From JBEIFW01 sp044370695 (GTDB lineage Bacteria > Actinomycetota > Acidimicrobiia > Acidimicrobiales > Ilumatobacteraceae): a DNA stretch of 20,594 nt. The position numbers and the translations under genes were made by a program. The stretch is taken from assembly GCA_044370695.1 (NCBI GenBank), contig JBILVB010000053.1, positions 1 through 20,594 of the forward strand. Direction: 5' to 3'. The notes beneath the pieces are model-generated. The model made no database searches. It was not told the DNA's origin and saw only the letters and a list, made by a program, of their open reading frames with translations. This document shows, piece by piece, positions 6,432 through 12,846 of the stretch (positions are counted from its first letter, which is position 1; each line of letters starts with the position of its first letter).

Positions 6432-6468
6432 CGGTCGGGGCGGGACGCCGCGCGCCCCGCCCCGACCG
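6432..6468. terminator. Bidirectional hairpin terminator
   Basis: CGGTCGGGGCGGG (6432-6444) pairs perfectly over 13 bases with CCCGCCCCGACCG (6456-6468) around an 11-base loop. It sits between the convergent anti-sigma and multicopper oxidase genes, the expected place for a shared terminator. A near copy of the right arm follows (6472-6488), so alternative pairings are possible. There is no T-tract. Confidence 0.75.
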
Positions 6469-6492
6469 TGCCCCGCCCCCGACCGTGCGGCG

Positions 6493-7935
6493 TCACTCCT
6501 TCACGACGACCGCCGTGACCATGTAGCGCATGCCTTCGCTCGTCTCGGCGTGGGTGAGGATGTGGCAGTGCCAGGCCCACACCCCCGGGTCCTGCATCGT
6601 GTACAGCACGCTGAAGCGCTCACCGGGGCCGATCGTGATCGTGTCGGAGAAGTACGGCTGGTCGAGCAGCTTGCCGTCCCGGGCCACCACCAGGCCGTGC
6701 GGTTGATGCATGTGCATCGGGTGCCACATCAGCCCCTCGTTGTAGTAGTGCACCAGCATCGACTCGCCCACCTTGGACACGTAGCCCTGGGTGAGCGGGA
6801 AGCTCTTGCCGTTGAGCGACAGGCCGATGTTGCCGGCGTCGTTCAGCGTCATGACCACTTCCTGCTCGATCCTGCCGTCGGTGTCGAGCAGCTTGCCGTT
6901 CACGTCCTTCATGAACGAGAGGTACTTCTCCGTGTAGCTCGACCAGTCGCCGCCCTTCGGGCCGATCAGCAGCGCCCCGGCGAGGCCGTTGGGGATCTGG
7001 ATCTGGGCGTTGTGGTGCGAGTGGTACATGCCCACGGCCGGCTCGAGGGCCGTGAACTCGTAGGTGAACGACTCACCGGGCTTGGTGGCCGGCTGCGTGT
7101 ACGGGTCGACGCCGTCGAGCGCGTTGGGCACCCGGATCCCGTGCAGGTGCAACGACGTCGACTGCGGCAGGTCGTTCTTCAGCACGATCTTCAGCTTGTC
7201 CCCGACGTTGGCCCGCATGACCGGACCCGGCACCTGGCCGTTGTAGGTCCAGGCCTTCACGAACTTGCCCGGCTCGACCTCCCAATCGACGATCTTCGCC
7301 GTCAGGTCGAACTGCTTGGTGCCGTCGGGGAGGACCTTCGGATCGAGCGGCTGGTTGCCCAGACCCTGCGAGGTGAGCTTCGGCTCGGCCAAGCCGTTGT
7401 ACTGCAGGAACTTCTTCGCAACATCCTCCATCTTGGCGTCCATCTGCTCGTTGGTCATGCCGTTCATGCCGTCGTTGAGGCCGGCCCCGCCGGCCCCGCC
7501 GGCACCGCCCGCCGCACCGCCGGCGCCCGCCACGGCGCCCTCGGCCACCGTCAACGAGCCGGTCATGCCGGCTGCACCGTGCCCGGCGATGTTGCACAGC
7601 AACTCGAAGGTTCCGGCCGGGATCGTGCCCAAGTCGAGCGTGTAGGACTGGCCGGCCTTGATGTTCGGCGTGACCTTCACGCCTTTCACCTCGAGGTTGT
7701 GCTCGATCGAACCGTTGTTGGTGATCCGCAGCTTGAGCGGCCCGGGCGGGGCCGTGATCGCCTTCGGGGTGATGGCGAACTCGGTGAGGCTCACGTCGAT
7801 CTCGGTGCCGGCCGCCGCCGGTCCGGTGGCATCGGATCGGTTGGCGACGATGACCGCCACGATCGCCACGAGGAGGCTGAAGACGGCGACGGCTGCGCTG
7901 ACCGTCGCGGCGGCGCTGCGTTCTGAGCGTTGCAT
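6493..7935 (-). CDS. Membrane-anchored three-cupredoxin multicopper oxidase (N-terminal blue-copper domain plus two-domain laccase-like unit)
   Basis: 480 residues with one N-terminal helix (about 9-31), so the rest is probably extracytoplasmic. An N-terminal cupredoxin (45-130) has a complete type 1 site: His79, Cys114, His119, Met124. A Gly/Ala-rich linker (133-152) leads into a two-domain multicopper oxidase with all four copper motifs: HLH (263-265), HSH (305-307), HPMHMH (405-410) and HCHILTH (456-462) with Met469 as likely axial ligand. Cys457 places the catalytic type 1 copper in the last domain. The first oxidase domain has Ser306 where nitrite reductases have their type 1 Cys, so this is not NirK. 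The likely reaction is oxidation of an unknown donor coupled to O2 reduction, with the fused domain relaying electrons. Three DosR-box-like sites lie upstream. ATG 7935 follows a weak GACGCT by 7 bases. Confidence 0.88.
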   Translation of the reverse strand: MQRSERSAAATVSAAVAVFSLLVAIVAVIVANRSDATGPAAAGTEIDVSLTEFAITPKAITAPPGPLKLRITNNGSIEHNLEVKGVKVTPNIKAGQSYTLDLGTIPAGTFELLCNIAGHGAAGMTGSLTVAEGAVAGAGGAAGGAGGAGGAGLNDGMNGMTNEQMDAKMEDVAKKFLQYNGLAEPKLTSQGLGNQPLDPKVLPDGTKQFDLTAKIVDWEVEPGKFVKAWTYNGQVPGPVMRANVGDKLKIVLKNDLPQSTSLHLHGIRVPNALDGVDPYTQPATKPGESFTYEFTALEPAVGMYHSHHNAQIQIPNGLAGALLIGPKGGDWSSYTEKYLSFMKDVNGKLLDTDGRIEQEVVMTLNDAGNIGLSLNGKSFPLTQGYVSKVGESMLVHYYNEGLMWHPMHMHQPHGLVVARDGKLLDQPYFSDTITIGPGERFSVLYTMQDPGVWAWHCHILTHAETSEGMRYMVTAVVVKE

Positions 7936-7942
7936 GGCGCCG

Positions 7943-7948
7943 AGCGTC
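7943..7948 (-). promoter_or_regulatory. Weak putative -10 (GACGCT) of the multicopper oxidase gene
   Basis: GACGCT ends 7 bases before ATG 7935. It keeps A at position 2 and T at position 6 but lacks the first T, consistent with an activator-dependent promoter. Confidence 0.4.
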
Positions 7949-7972
7949 GCCGCCGGCGGGTCCCGGCCGCCG

Positions 7973-7986
7973 GGGCCGCAGGTCGC
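7973..7986 (-). promoter_or_regulatory. Putative DosR-like box C upstream of the multicopper oxidase gene
   Basis: On the minus strand GCGACCTGCGGCCC matches the mycobacterial DosR consensus GGGACTWWAGTCCC at 9 of 14 positions. Its centre lies about 44 bases upstream of the expected start site, the position typical of an activator touching the -35 region. It falls in phase (21 bases) with the next upstream site. Confidence 0.4.
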
Positions 7987-7993
7987 CCGATTC

Positions 7994-8007
7994 CCGCTAC
8001 TGGTCCC
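7994..8007 (-). promoter_or_regulatory. Putative DosR-like half-site B
   Basis: GGGACCAGTAGCGG keeps only the left half (GGGAC) of the DosR box. It is reported because it lies exactly 22 bases, two helical turns, from box A. Confidence 0.25.
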
Positions 8008-8013
8008 CGCCGG

Positions 8014-8676
8014 TCAGGACTTCGGTCCCAGGTGCCGGGCCGCGTACACCGCGGCCTCGGTGCGCCGCGCCATCCCGAGCTTGGACAGCACCCCGGTCAC
8101 GTAGTTCTTGACCGTCTTCTCCGCCAGGTGCAACCGGTCGCCGATCTGGCGGTTGGTCAGGCCTTCGGACATCAGCACCAGGATCCGGTGCTCCTGCTCG
8201 GTGAGCCGGCCGATGCGCTCGTCCTGCTCGGGGCCGCGCCGCACCCGTTCGAGGACCCGGGCCGTGACGGCCGGGTCGAGCAGGCTCTGGCCGGCGGCCA
8301 CCTTGCGGATCGCGTCGACGAGGTCGTTGCCCTTGATCTGCTTGAGCACGTAGCCCGACGCCCCGGCCATGATCGCGTTGAACAGCGCCTCGTCGTCGGC
8401 GAACGACGTGAGGATCAGGCACGCCGTGCGCGGATGGCGCTCGCGGATCTCGCGGCACACCTCGACGCCGTTGCCGTCGGGCAGGCGGACGTCGAGCACG
8501 GCGACGTCGGGATCGAGTGCATGGACCCGGGCTGCGGCGTCGGTCGCGATGCCGGACTCGCCGATGACGGCGAGATCGTCCTCGGCCTCGAGCAGATCCC
8601 GGAGGCCTCGACGCACGATCTCGTGGTCGTCGAGCAGAAAGATCGAGATGGTGCGCGCCTCGTCGCCACTGGACAT
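8014..8676 (-). CDS. devR: DosR/DevR-like NarL-family response regulator
   Basis: A 220-residue response regulator closely resembling mycobacterial DosR (217 aa). Receiver domain 10-128: acidic pocket Asp16-Asp17, phospho-acceptor Asp62 in AVLDVRLPDGNG, Thr90 and Lys112. LuxR-type helix-turn-helix 155-215: LTEQEHRILVLMSEGLTN, then LAEKTVKNYVTGVLSKLGM (184-202). The DosR DNA-contact residues in the segment EKTVKN are unchanged, which supports recognition of a DosR-type box. It is divergent from the DosS-like kinase, with a GGACC-TT-GGTCC inverted repeat between them centred about 43 bases upstream of this gene's expected start site. ATG 8676 is chosen over an upstream GTG because TAGAAC ends 7 bases before it. 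The family controls dormancy and hypoxia/NO responses; that role here is inferred from orthology and context. Confidence 0.9.
   Translation of the reverse strand: MSSGDEARTISIFLLDDHEIVRRGLRDLLEAEDDLAVIGESGIATDAAARVHALDPDVAVLDVRLPDGNGVEVCREIRERHPRTACLILTSFADDEALFNAIMAGASGYVLKQIKGNDLVDAIRKVAAGQSLLDPAVTARVLERVRRGPEQDERIGRLTEQEHRILVLMSEGLTNRQIGDRLHLAEKTVKNYVTGVLSKLGMARRTEAAVYAARHLGPKS
8016..8029 (-). promoter_or_regulatory. Putative DosR-like box A (within the end of the response regulator gene)
   Basis: On the minus strand GGGACCGAAGTCCT matches the DosR consensus at 11 of 14 positions, with a GGAC/GTCC inverted repeat. It overlaps the last codons (GPKS) of the regulator gene and lies about 87 bases upstream of the multicopper oxidase start. 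Coding constraint could also explain it. Confidence 0.4.
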
Positions 8677-8683
8677 GGCGGCT

Positions 8684-8689
8684 GTTCTA
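8684..8689 (-). promoter_or_regulatory. Weak putative -10 (TAGAAC) of the response regulator
   Basis: TAGAAC ends 7 bases before ATG 8676. The last T of the hexamer is missing, as expected of a promoter needing an activator. Confidence 0.4.
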
Positions 8690-8712
8690 CCGTCCGAAGG
8701 GCCCCCCGGCCG

Positions 8713-8726
8713 CGGACCTTGGTCCT
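8713..8726. promoter_or_regulatory. Putative DosR-like box in the regulator/kinase divergent gap
   Basis: CGGACCTTGGTCCT contains the perfect inverted repeat GGACC-TT-GGTCC and matches the DosR consensus at 10 of 14. Its centre is about 43 bases upstream of the regulator start and about 51 upstream of the kinase start, so it could serve both, giving autoregulation. Confidence 0.55.
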
Positions 8727-8758
8727 GACGGCCCGGTGCGGGCAAGGCCCATCGGCCC

Positions 8759-8764
8759 TAGGCT
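8759..8764 (+). promoter_or_regulatory. Putative -10 hexamer TAGGCT for the kinase, leaderless
   Basis: TAGGCT ends 6 bases before GTG 8771, supporting that start. Confidence 0.55.
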
Positions 8765-8770
8765 CACCCC

Positions 8771-9907
8771 GTGGCCACCGCATTCGACTTGGGCGAGGAG
8801 CGGGACAACGAGGCGCTCGTCGGTGCCATCCTCGCCGTCACCGGGGAGACCAGCACCCCGGTACTGCTGCGCCGGCTCGTCGAGGCGGCGTGCGATCTCA
8901 CCGGCGCGCGCTACGGCGCGCTCGGGGTGATCGGCCCCGACGGGGCGTTGTCGGAGTTCGTGTACGTGGGCATCGACGCCGACGAAGCGGCCGAGATCGG
9001 CGAACTGCCCGTCGGCGAGGGGATCCTCGGCCTGCTGGTCGCCCGTCCGATGCCGTTGCGACTCGACGACCTGACCGCCCACGTCGAGTCGGTCGGGTTC
9101 CCCGCCGGGCACCCGCCGATGCACTCGTTCCTCGGGGTGCCGGTGCGCGTCCGTGGGGAGGCCTTCGGCAACCTCTACCTCACCGAGAAAGTCGGCGGTG
9201 GTTCGTTCACCGAAGGCGACGAACGGCGGGCGATGGTGCTCGCCACGGTCGCCGGCGCCGTGATCGAGAACAGCCGCCGGGTGGCGCTCGCCCGCGAGGT
9301 GGCCGTCCTCGAAGACCGTGAACGCATCGCCCGTGACCTGCACGACAGCGTGATCCAACGGCTGTTCGCCTCCGGGATGGCGCTGCAGGGTGCCACGCGG
9401 CGCATCGCCGACGACGTCGCTCGGGCGAAGGTCACCGCCGTCGTCGACGCGCTCGACGAGACCATCCGGGAGATTCGCTCGGTGATCTTCGCCGTGTCGG
9501 CCGCGTCGCGCAGCGTCGACGGTCTGCGCTCCGACGTGCTCGCCGTGTGTGCGGAGGCGGCCAACGCGCTGGGGTTCGACCCGTCGGTGCGCTTCGACGG
9601 GCCGGTCGACGCCGCGATCACCGAAGGACTCGGCGACCACGTGCTGGCCGTGGTGCGCGAGGGACTGGTCAACTCGGCCAAGCACGCCCAGGCGCTCAGC
9701 GCCCAGGTGACGGTCCAGGTGCGCGACGGGTGGGTCCGGGTGGCCGTGCGCGACGACGGCCGGGGACCCGACGGCCAGTCCGGACCGGGCGGACGACAGG
9801 GGCTCAGGAACCTGCGCTCGCGCGCCGAGGCGCTCGGGGGTCGGCTCACCTTCGGCGCTACCGAGCCCATCGGTGCAGAACTGCGTTGGGAGGTCCCGCT
9901 CGGTTGA
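8771..9907 (+). CDS. Single-GAF DosS/DosT-like sensor histidine kinase
   Basis: A 378-residue cytosolic kinase with one GAF domain (about 28-168), a HisKA_3 dimerisation domain (about 180-250) and an HATPase domain (about 285-378). The GAF segment closely follows the heme-binding GAF-A of DosS: PLRLDDLTAHVESVGFP (95-111), then HPPMHSFLGVPVRV (114-127) and GNLYLTEK (133-140). His114 matches the DosS heme ligand (His149), and Tyr136 sits exactly 22 residues on, like the distal Tyr171, so O2/NO/CO or redox sensing is likely. His191 in RDLHDSVIQRLFA is the phospho-acceptor. VVREGLVNSAKHA and DDGRGPDG form the ATP site. DosS and DosT carry two GAF domains; the second is absent here. The partner is the divergent DosR-like regulator. 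Confidence 0.9.
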   Translation: MATAFDLGEERDNEALVGAILAVTGETSTPVLLRRLVEAACDLTGARYGALGVIGPDGALSEFVYVGIDADEAAEIGELPVGEGILGLLVARPMPLRLDDLTAHVESVGFPAGHPPMHSFLGVPVRVRGEAFGNLYLTEKVGGGSFTEGDERRAMVLATVAGAVIENSRRVALAREVAVLEDRERIARDLHDSVIQRLFASGMALQGATRRIADDVARAKVTAVVDALDETIREIRSVIFAVSAASRSVDGLRSDVLAVCAEAANALGFDPSVRFDGPVDAAITEGLGDHVLAVVREGLVNSAKHAQALSAQVTVQVRDGWVRVAVRDDGRGPDGQSGPGGRQGLRNLRSRAEALGGRLTFGATEPIGAELRWEVPLG

Positions 9908-9925
9908 GCCTCGCCGGGCGCCGGG

Positions 9926-10384
9926 TCAGCCCAGTGGAGCAGGTGCTGCGCCGGCGATGCAGCGCACGAGCGACGACGACGTCACCACCCCGATCGGGGA
10001 GCCGGGGGGTTCGCACACCACGACCGCACCGTCGGCGAGTTGGTCGAGCAGGTCGGCGACGCCGGTGTCGGGCCCGACGACGGTGGCCGGTCGCAGGGCG
10101 TCGCCGACGAGGCGGGGCCGGCCGTCGAGCCAGCGGGTGTTGCGGGCGTGCACCATCGCCCGGTGGTCGACGATCCCGACCACCGCCGTGCCCCGCAGCA
10201 CGGGCAGCGCGTCCGTGCCACCCCGGGCGAGGAGCTCCCAGGCCGAGGCGAGCGATTCGCGCTCGTACACGCTGATCACCCCGGCCGCCATGACGTCGCG
10301 GGCCGTGAGCTGGGACAGCAGGCGCACCACGCACTGGGGGAGTTGGACGGGCACATCACCGAGCATGCCGATGGCTGGCGTCAT
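9926..10384 (-). CDS. Tandem CBS-domain protein, Hrp1-like
   Basis: A 152-residue protein made of two CBS motifs (about 28-80, LTARDVMAAGVISVYERESL, then VVGIVDHRAMVHAR; and about 92-145, VGDALRPATVVGPDTGVADLL, then PIGVVTSSSLV). There is no enzymatic or membrane domain. It resembles stand-alone CBS proteins such as Hrp1 of the mycobacterial DosR regulon, which may sense nucleotides; no ligand can be read here. It converges on the kinase gene (18-base gap) and is divergent from psuK. A strong DosR-like box lies about 37 bases upstream of its start, and its own -10 is poor (GACCCT), both consistent with control by the adjacent response regulator. Confidence 0.88.
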   Translation of the reverse strand: MTPAIGMLGDVPVQLPQCVVRLLSQLTARDVMAAGVISVYERESLASAWELLARGGTDALPVLRGTAVVGIVDHRAMVHARNTRWLDGRPRLVGDALRPATVVGPDTGVADLLDQLADGAVVVCEPPGSPIGVVTSSSLVRCIAGAAPAPLG

Positions 10385-10390
10385 GTCGGG

Positions 10391-10396
10391 AGGGTC
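10391..10396 (-). promoter_or_regulatory. Weak putative -10 (GACCCT) of the CBS gene
   Basis: GACCCT ends 6 bases before ATG 10384. It has A2 and T6 but lacks T1, like the multicopper oxidase promoter. Confidence 0.35.
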
Positions 10397-10414
10397 ACCG
10401 GTCGGTCGATCGCG

Positions 10415-10428
10415 GGGACCTTCGTCCC
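10415..10428. promoter_or_regulatory. Putative DosR-like box between the CBS gene and psuK
   Basis: GGGACCTTCGTCCC matches the DosR consensus GGGACTWWAGTCCC at 12 of 14 and is the best site in the window. The inverted repeat extends to GGGGAC-CTTC-GTCCCC (10414-10429). It is centred about 37 bases from the CBS start and 31 from the psuK start. Confidence 0.6.
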
Positions 10429-10440
10429 CGGCTCGTGCGG

Positions 10441-10446
10441 CAGGAT
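10441..10446 (+). promoter_or_regulatory. Putative -10 hexamer CAGGAT for psuKG
   Basis: CAGGAT ends 6 bases before GTG 10453 and decides that start over the in-frame GTG at 10435. The same hexamer precedes the acyl-CoA synthetase at 17281. Confidence 0.5.
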
Positions 10447-10452
10447 GCGACG

Positions 10453-11307
10453 GTGGGCGCGGTCCTGGTGTGCGTGGGGGATCTGCTCCACGACGTCGTG
10501 GTGCGGCCCGACGGCCCGATCCGCTGGGGCACCGACACGACCAGCCGGGTGGTGCGCAGCCCGGGCGGCAGCGCGGCGAACGTGGCCCGTGCGGCAGCCG
10601 CGCTCGGCGCCCGGTCCCGGGTGGTGGCCCGCGTCGGCGCGGACGGGGCCGGCGAGGAACTCGCGGTGGCGCTCGACGCAGCCGGGGTCGAGCCGGTCCT
10701 GCAGCGGTCGGGTCGCACCGGGACCGTGGTGGTGATCGTCGGGACCGACGGCGAGCGCACGATGCTCACCGACCGCGCGGCGTCCGGCGCGCTCGACGGC
10801 CTGCCGGCCGGCTGGGACACCGGGATCGCCTGGCTGCACCTGCCGCTGTACGGGTTGGCGGACGAACCGATGGCCGCCGTGCTGCTGGCCGCGGCGCGCG
10901 CCGCCGGCGCGGCCGGGGTGCCCGTGAGCGTCGGGCTGTCCTCGACGGAACTCGTGGAGCGCCTGGGCCGCAACGGGTTGGGTCGTGCGTTGGATGCGAT
11001 CGCACCGAGCGTGGTCTTCGCGAACGCCGACGAGGACCGCGCCGCCGGCCCGCTCGGGCACCCGGTCGTGGTCACCCGCGGCGCGGCGCCGGTGGTGGTG
11101 CGCGCCGCCGGCGGTGCGCCGCTGCTCGAGGTCCCCGTCCCGGCGGTGGCCTCCGTGGTCGACACCACCGGGGCCGGCGACGCGTTCGTCGCCGGGTTCG
11201 TGGTCGCGGCGATGGCCGGGTCCGCCGTGGCTGCGGCCGTCTCGGCCGGGATCGGCGCCGCCGGCGCCGCCGTGGGCTCGCTGGGTGCCAGGATCGAGGC
11301 CCGATGA
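10453..11307 (+). CDS. psuK: PfkB-family carbohydrate kinase, probable pseudouridine kinase
   Basis: A 284-residue ribokinase-fold kinase. Markers: N-terminal substrate motif SPGGSAANVARAAAALG (36-52) and the C-terminal PfkB signature VVDTTGAGDAFVAGF (235-249), with Asp243 as catalytic base. Sequence alone gives only PfkB family. The assignment as pseudouridine kinase, making pseudouridine 5'-phosphate, rests on the ATGA overlap with psuG, which degrades that product. The GTG at 10453 is preferred because of the CAGGAT hexamer; the in-frame GTG at 10435 would add six residues. A DosR-like box lies about 31 bases upstream. Mycobacterial DosR regulons also contain a PfkB kinase (Rv2029c), but that one is considered a phosphofructokinase, so the parallel may be superficial. 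Confidence 0.85.
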   Translation: MGAVLVCVGDLLHDVVVRPDGPIRWGTDTTSRVVRSPGGSAANVARAAAALGARSRVVARVGADGAGEELAVALDAAGVEPVLQRSGRTGTVVVIVGTDGERTMLTDRAASGALDGLPAGWDTGIAWLHLPLYGLADEPMAAVLLAAARAAGAAGVPVSVGLSSTELVERLGRNGLGRALDAIAPSVVFANADEDRAAGPLGHPVVVTRGAAPVVVRAAGGAPLLEVPVPAVASVVDTTGAGDAFVAGFVVAAMAGSAVAAAVSAGIGAAGAAVGSLGARIEAR

Positions 11308-12206
11308 CGCTCCCGGTGCGCTGCAGCGACGAGGTGCGCACCGCGCTGGCCGAGGGCCGGCCGGTCGTGGCACTCGAATCGACGATCTTCTCCACGCTCG
11401 GCCTGCCGGCCCCCGCCAACGCCGAGGCGCTCGCCCGTTGCGACGCGGCGGTCCGCGCCGCCGGTGCGGTCCCGGCGGTCACCGCCGTGCTCGACGGGGA
11501 GGCCCGCGTCGGTCTCACGCCGAGCGAGTCGGCCCGGGTGTGCGGGCCGGCCCGCAAGATGGCCGAGCGCGACGTGCCCGTCGCGCTCGCCCAGCGGTGG
11601 GCCTACGGCGCCTCGACGGTGTCGGGCGCCCTGGCGCTGGCCGCCACGGCGGGCATCGCCGTGTTCGCCACCGGCGGGATCGGCGGTGTGCACCGCGAGG
11701 CCGAGCTGACCGGCGACGTGTCGGCCGACCTCGACGCGATCGCCACCCACCCGCTCGTCACGGTGTGCGCCGGGGCCAAGGCCTTCTTGGACCTGCCCCG
11801 CACGCTCGAACACCTCGAGACCGCCGGCGTGCCGGTGCTCGGCTGGCGTCACGACTGGTTCCCCGCGTTCTACACCCGCTCGAGCGGAATGCGCGTCCCG
11901 CACCGGGTGGAGACCGCCGCCGAGGTCGCCGCCGTGCTGCGCTGGCGCACCCGCCCCGAGCGCGGCGTGCTGCTGACCGTCCCCATCCCCGAGGCCGACG
12001 AACTCGACCCCGACGCGATCGATGCGACGCTCGACGCCGCGCTCGCCGAGGCCTCGGCCGCCGGGGTGCGCGGCGCCGCGGTCACCCCGTTCGTGCTCGG
12101 CCGCATCGCCGAGGTGACCGCCGGCGGCAGCATCCCGGCCAACCTGGCCCTCGCAGCGTCCAACGCAGCCGTGGCGGCCGAGGTTGCGGTGGCGCTGGCC
12201 GGTTGA
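11304..12206 (+). CDS. psuG: Pseudouridine-5'-phosphate glycosidase
   Basis: A 300-residue PsuG, reversibly splitting pseudouridine 5'-phosphate into uracil and ribose 5-phosphate in the cytosol. Family landmarks: VALESTIFSTLGLPAPAN (22-39) with Glu25, PARKMAERD (82-90) with Lys85, the block QRWAYGASTVSGALALA (97-113), FATGGIGGVHRE (121-132), VCAGAKAFLDLPRTLEHLE (154-172) with Lys159, the expected Schiff-base lysine, and GGSIPANLALAASNAA (274-289). The start codon overlaps the psuK stop as ATGA, so the two are co-translated. Together they form a complete pseudouridine salvage route feeding uracil and ribose phosphate. Family assignment is secure. Confidence 0.95.
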   Translation: MTLPVRCSDEVRTALAEGRPVVALESTIFSTLGLPAPANAEALARCDAAVRAAGAVPAVTAVLDGEARVGLTPSESARVCGPARKMAERDVPVALAQRWAYGASTVSGALALAATAGIAVFATGGIGGVHREAELTGDVSADLDAIATHPLVTVCAGAKAFLDLPRTLEHLETAGVPVLGWRHDWFPAFYTRSSGMRVPHRVETAAEVAAVLRWRTRPERGVLLTVPIPEADELDPDAIDATLDAALAEASAAGVRGAAVTPFVLGRIAEVTAGGSIPANLALAASNAAVAAEVAVALAG

Positions 12207-12228
12207 GCGGGCGGGCGCCGGCGGCCGG

Positions 12229-12846
12229 TCAGCCCCGGCGGGCGGCCGAGCGGCGCCCGAGGCGCACGGCCCGGGCCTCGACGGTGGCGAGGTACTCGGC
12301 GCGCCGGCCGGCGTCGGCGCGGTCGAGGCCGTAGAGCGGCACCCACGAGAACCGGGTGCGCCACGAGCACAGGAGCCGGAACTGCCGGCTGACGAGCAGC
12401 TTGCCGGGCTCGCCCTCGAACAGGGCGTTGACCCGCCAGGGCGAGCCGTGCGTGGCGAACACCGCGAGGTCCCGCAGATGGCCCAGGCGGCCTCGGATCC
12501 GGTTGCGTTCGACGTCGAGGCTCATCGCGACACCGTTGACGAACACCCGGTCGACGAACCCCTTCACGATCGCCGGGGCGCCCCCCCACCAGGTCGGGTA
12601 CACGAACACCAACGCGTCGGCGGCCCGCAACCGCTGCGCGTACCCGGCCAGGGGATGGTCGTCGGCGCGGACGGTGCCGTGCGCCCGCCAGTCGTGCTCG
12701 GGGACCACCGGGTCGAACCCGTCGGCATACAGGTCGATCACGTCGACGGTGGCCCCGCCGGCGGTCAACCCGGCGATCACCCGGTCGCGCACCGCCGACA
12801 CGAAGCTGCCCTCGAGGGGGTGCGCGTACACCACGAGCACGGTCAC
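12229..12846 (-). CDS. Flavodoxin-fold NAD(P)H dehydrogenase (quinone)-like protein (second of pair)
   Basis: A 205-residue Flavodoxin_2-type oxidoreductase. TVLVVYAHPLEGSF (2-15) is the FMN/FAD phosphate loop, and LVFVYPTWWGGAPAIVKGF followed by VDRVFVNGVA is the family's central strand and flavin-contact segment. These enzymes reduce quinones or related electrophiles by two electrons with NAD(P)H. The GTG start (12846) overlaps the TGA of the preceding paralogue as GTGA, so the two are translationally coupled. A C-terminal extension rich in Arg (LGRRSAARRG) ends the protein. The natural substrate cannot be read. Confidence 0.87.
   Translation of the reverse strand: MTVLVVYAHPLEGSFVSAVRDRVIAGLTAGGATVDVIDLYADGFDPVVPEHDWRAHGTVRADDHPLAGYAQRLRAADALVFVYPTWWGGAPAIVKGFVDRVFVNGVAMSLDVERNRIRGRLGHLRDLAVFATHGSPWRVNALFEGEPGKLLVSRQFRLLCSWRTRFSWVPLYGLDRADAGRRAEYLATVEARAVRLGRRSAARRG

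Noticed and set aside
6493..7935. Copper nitrite reductase (NirK)
   Set aside because: The first oxidase domain has YHSHHN instead of the NirK type 1 Cys motif, and the HxH/HCH set of a multicopper oxidase trinuclear centre is complete.
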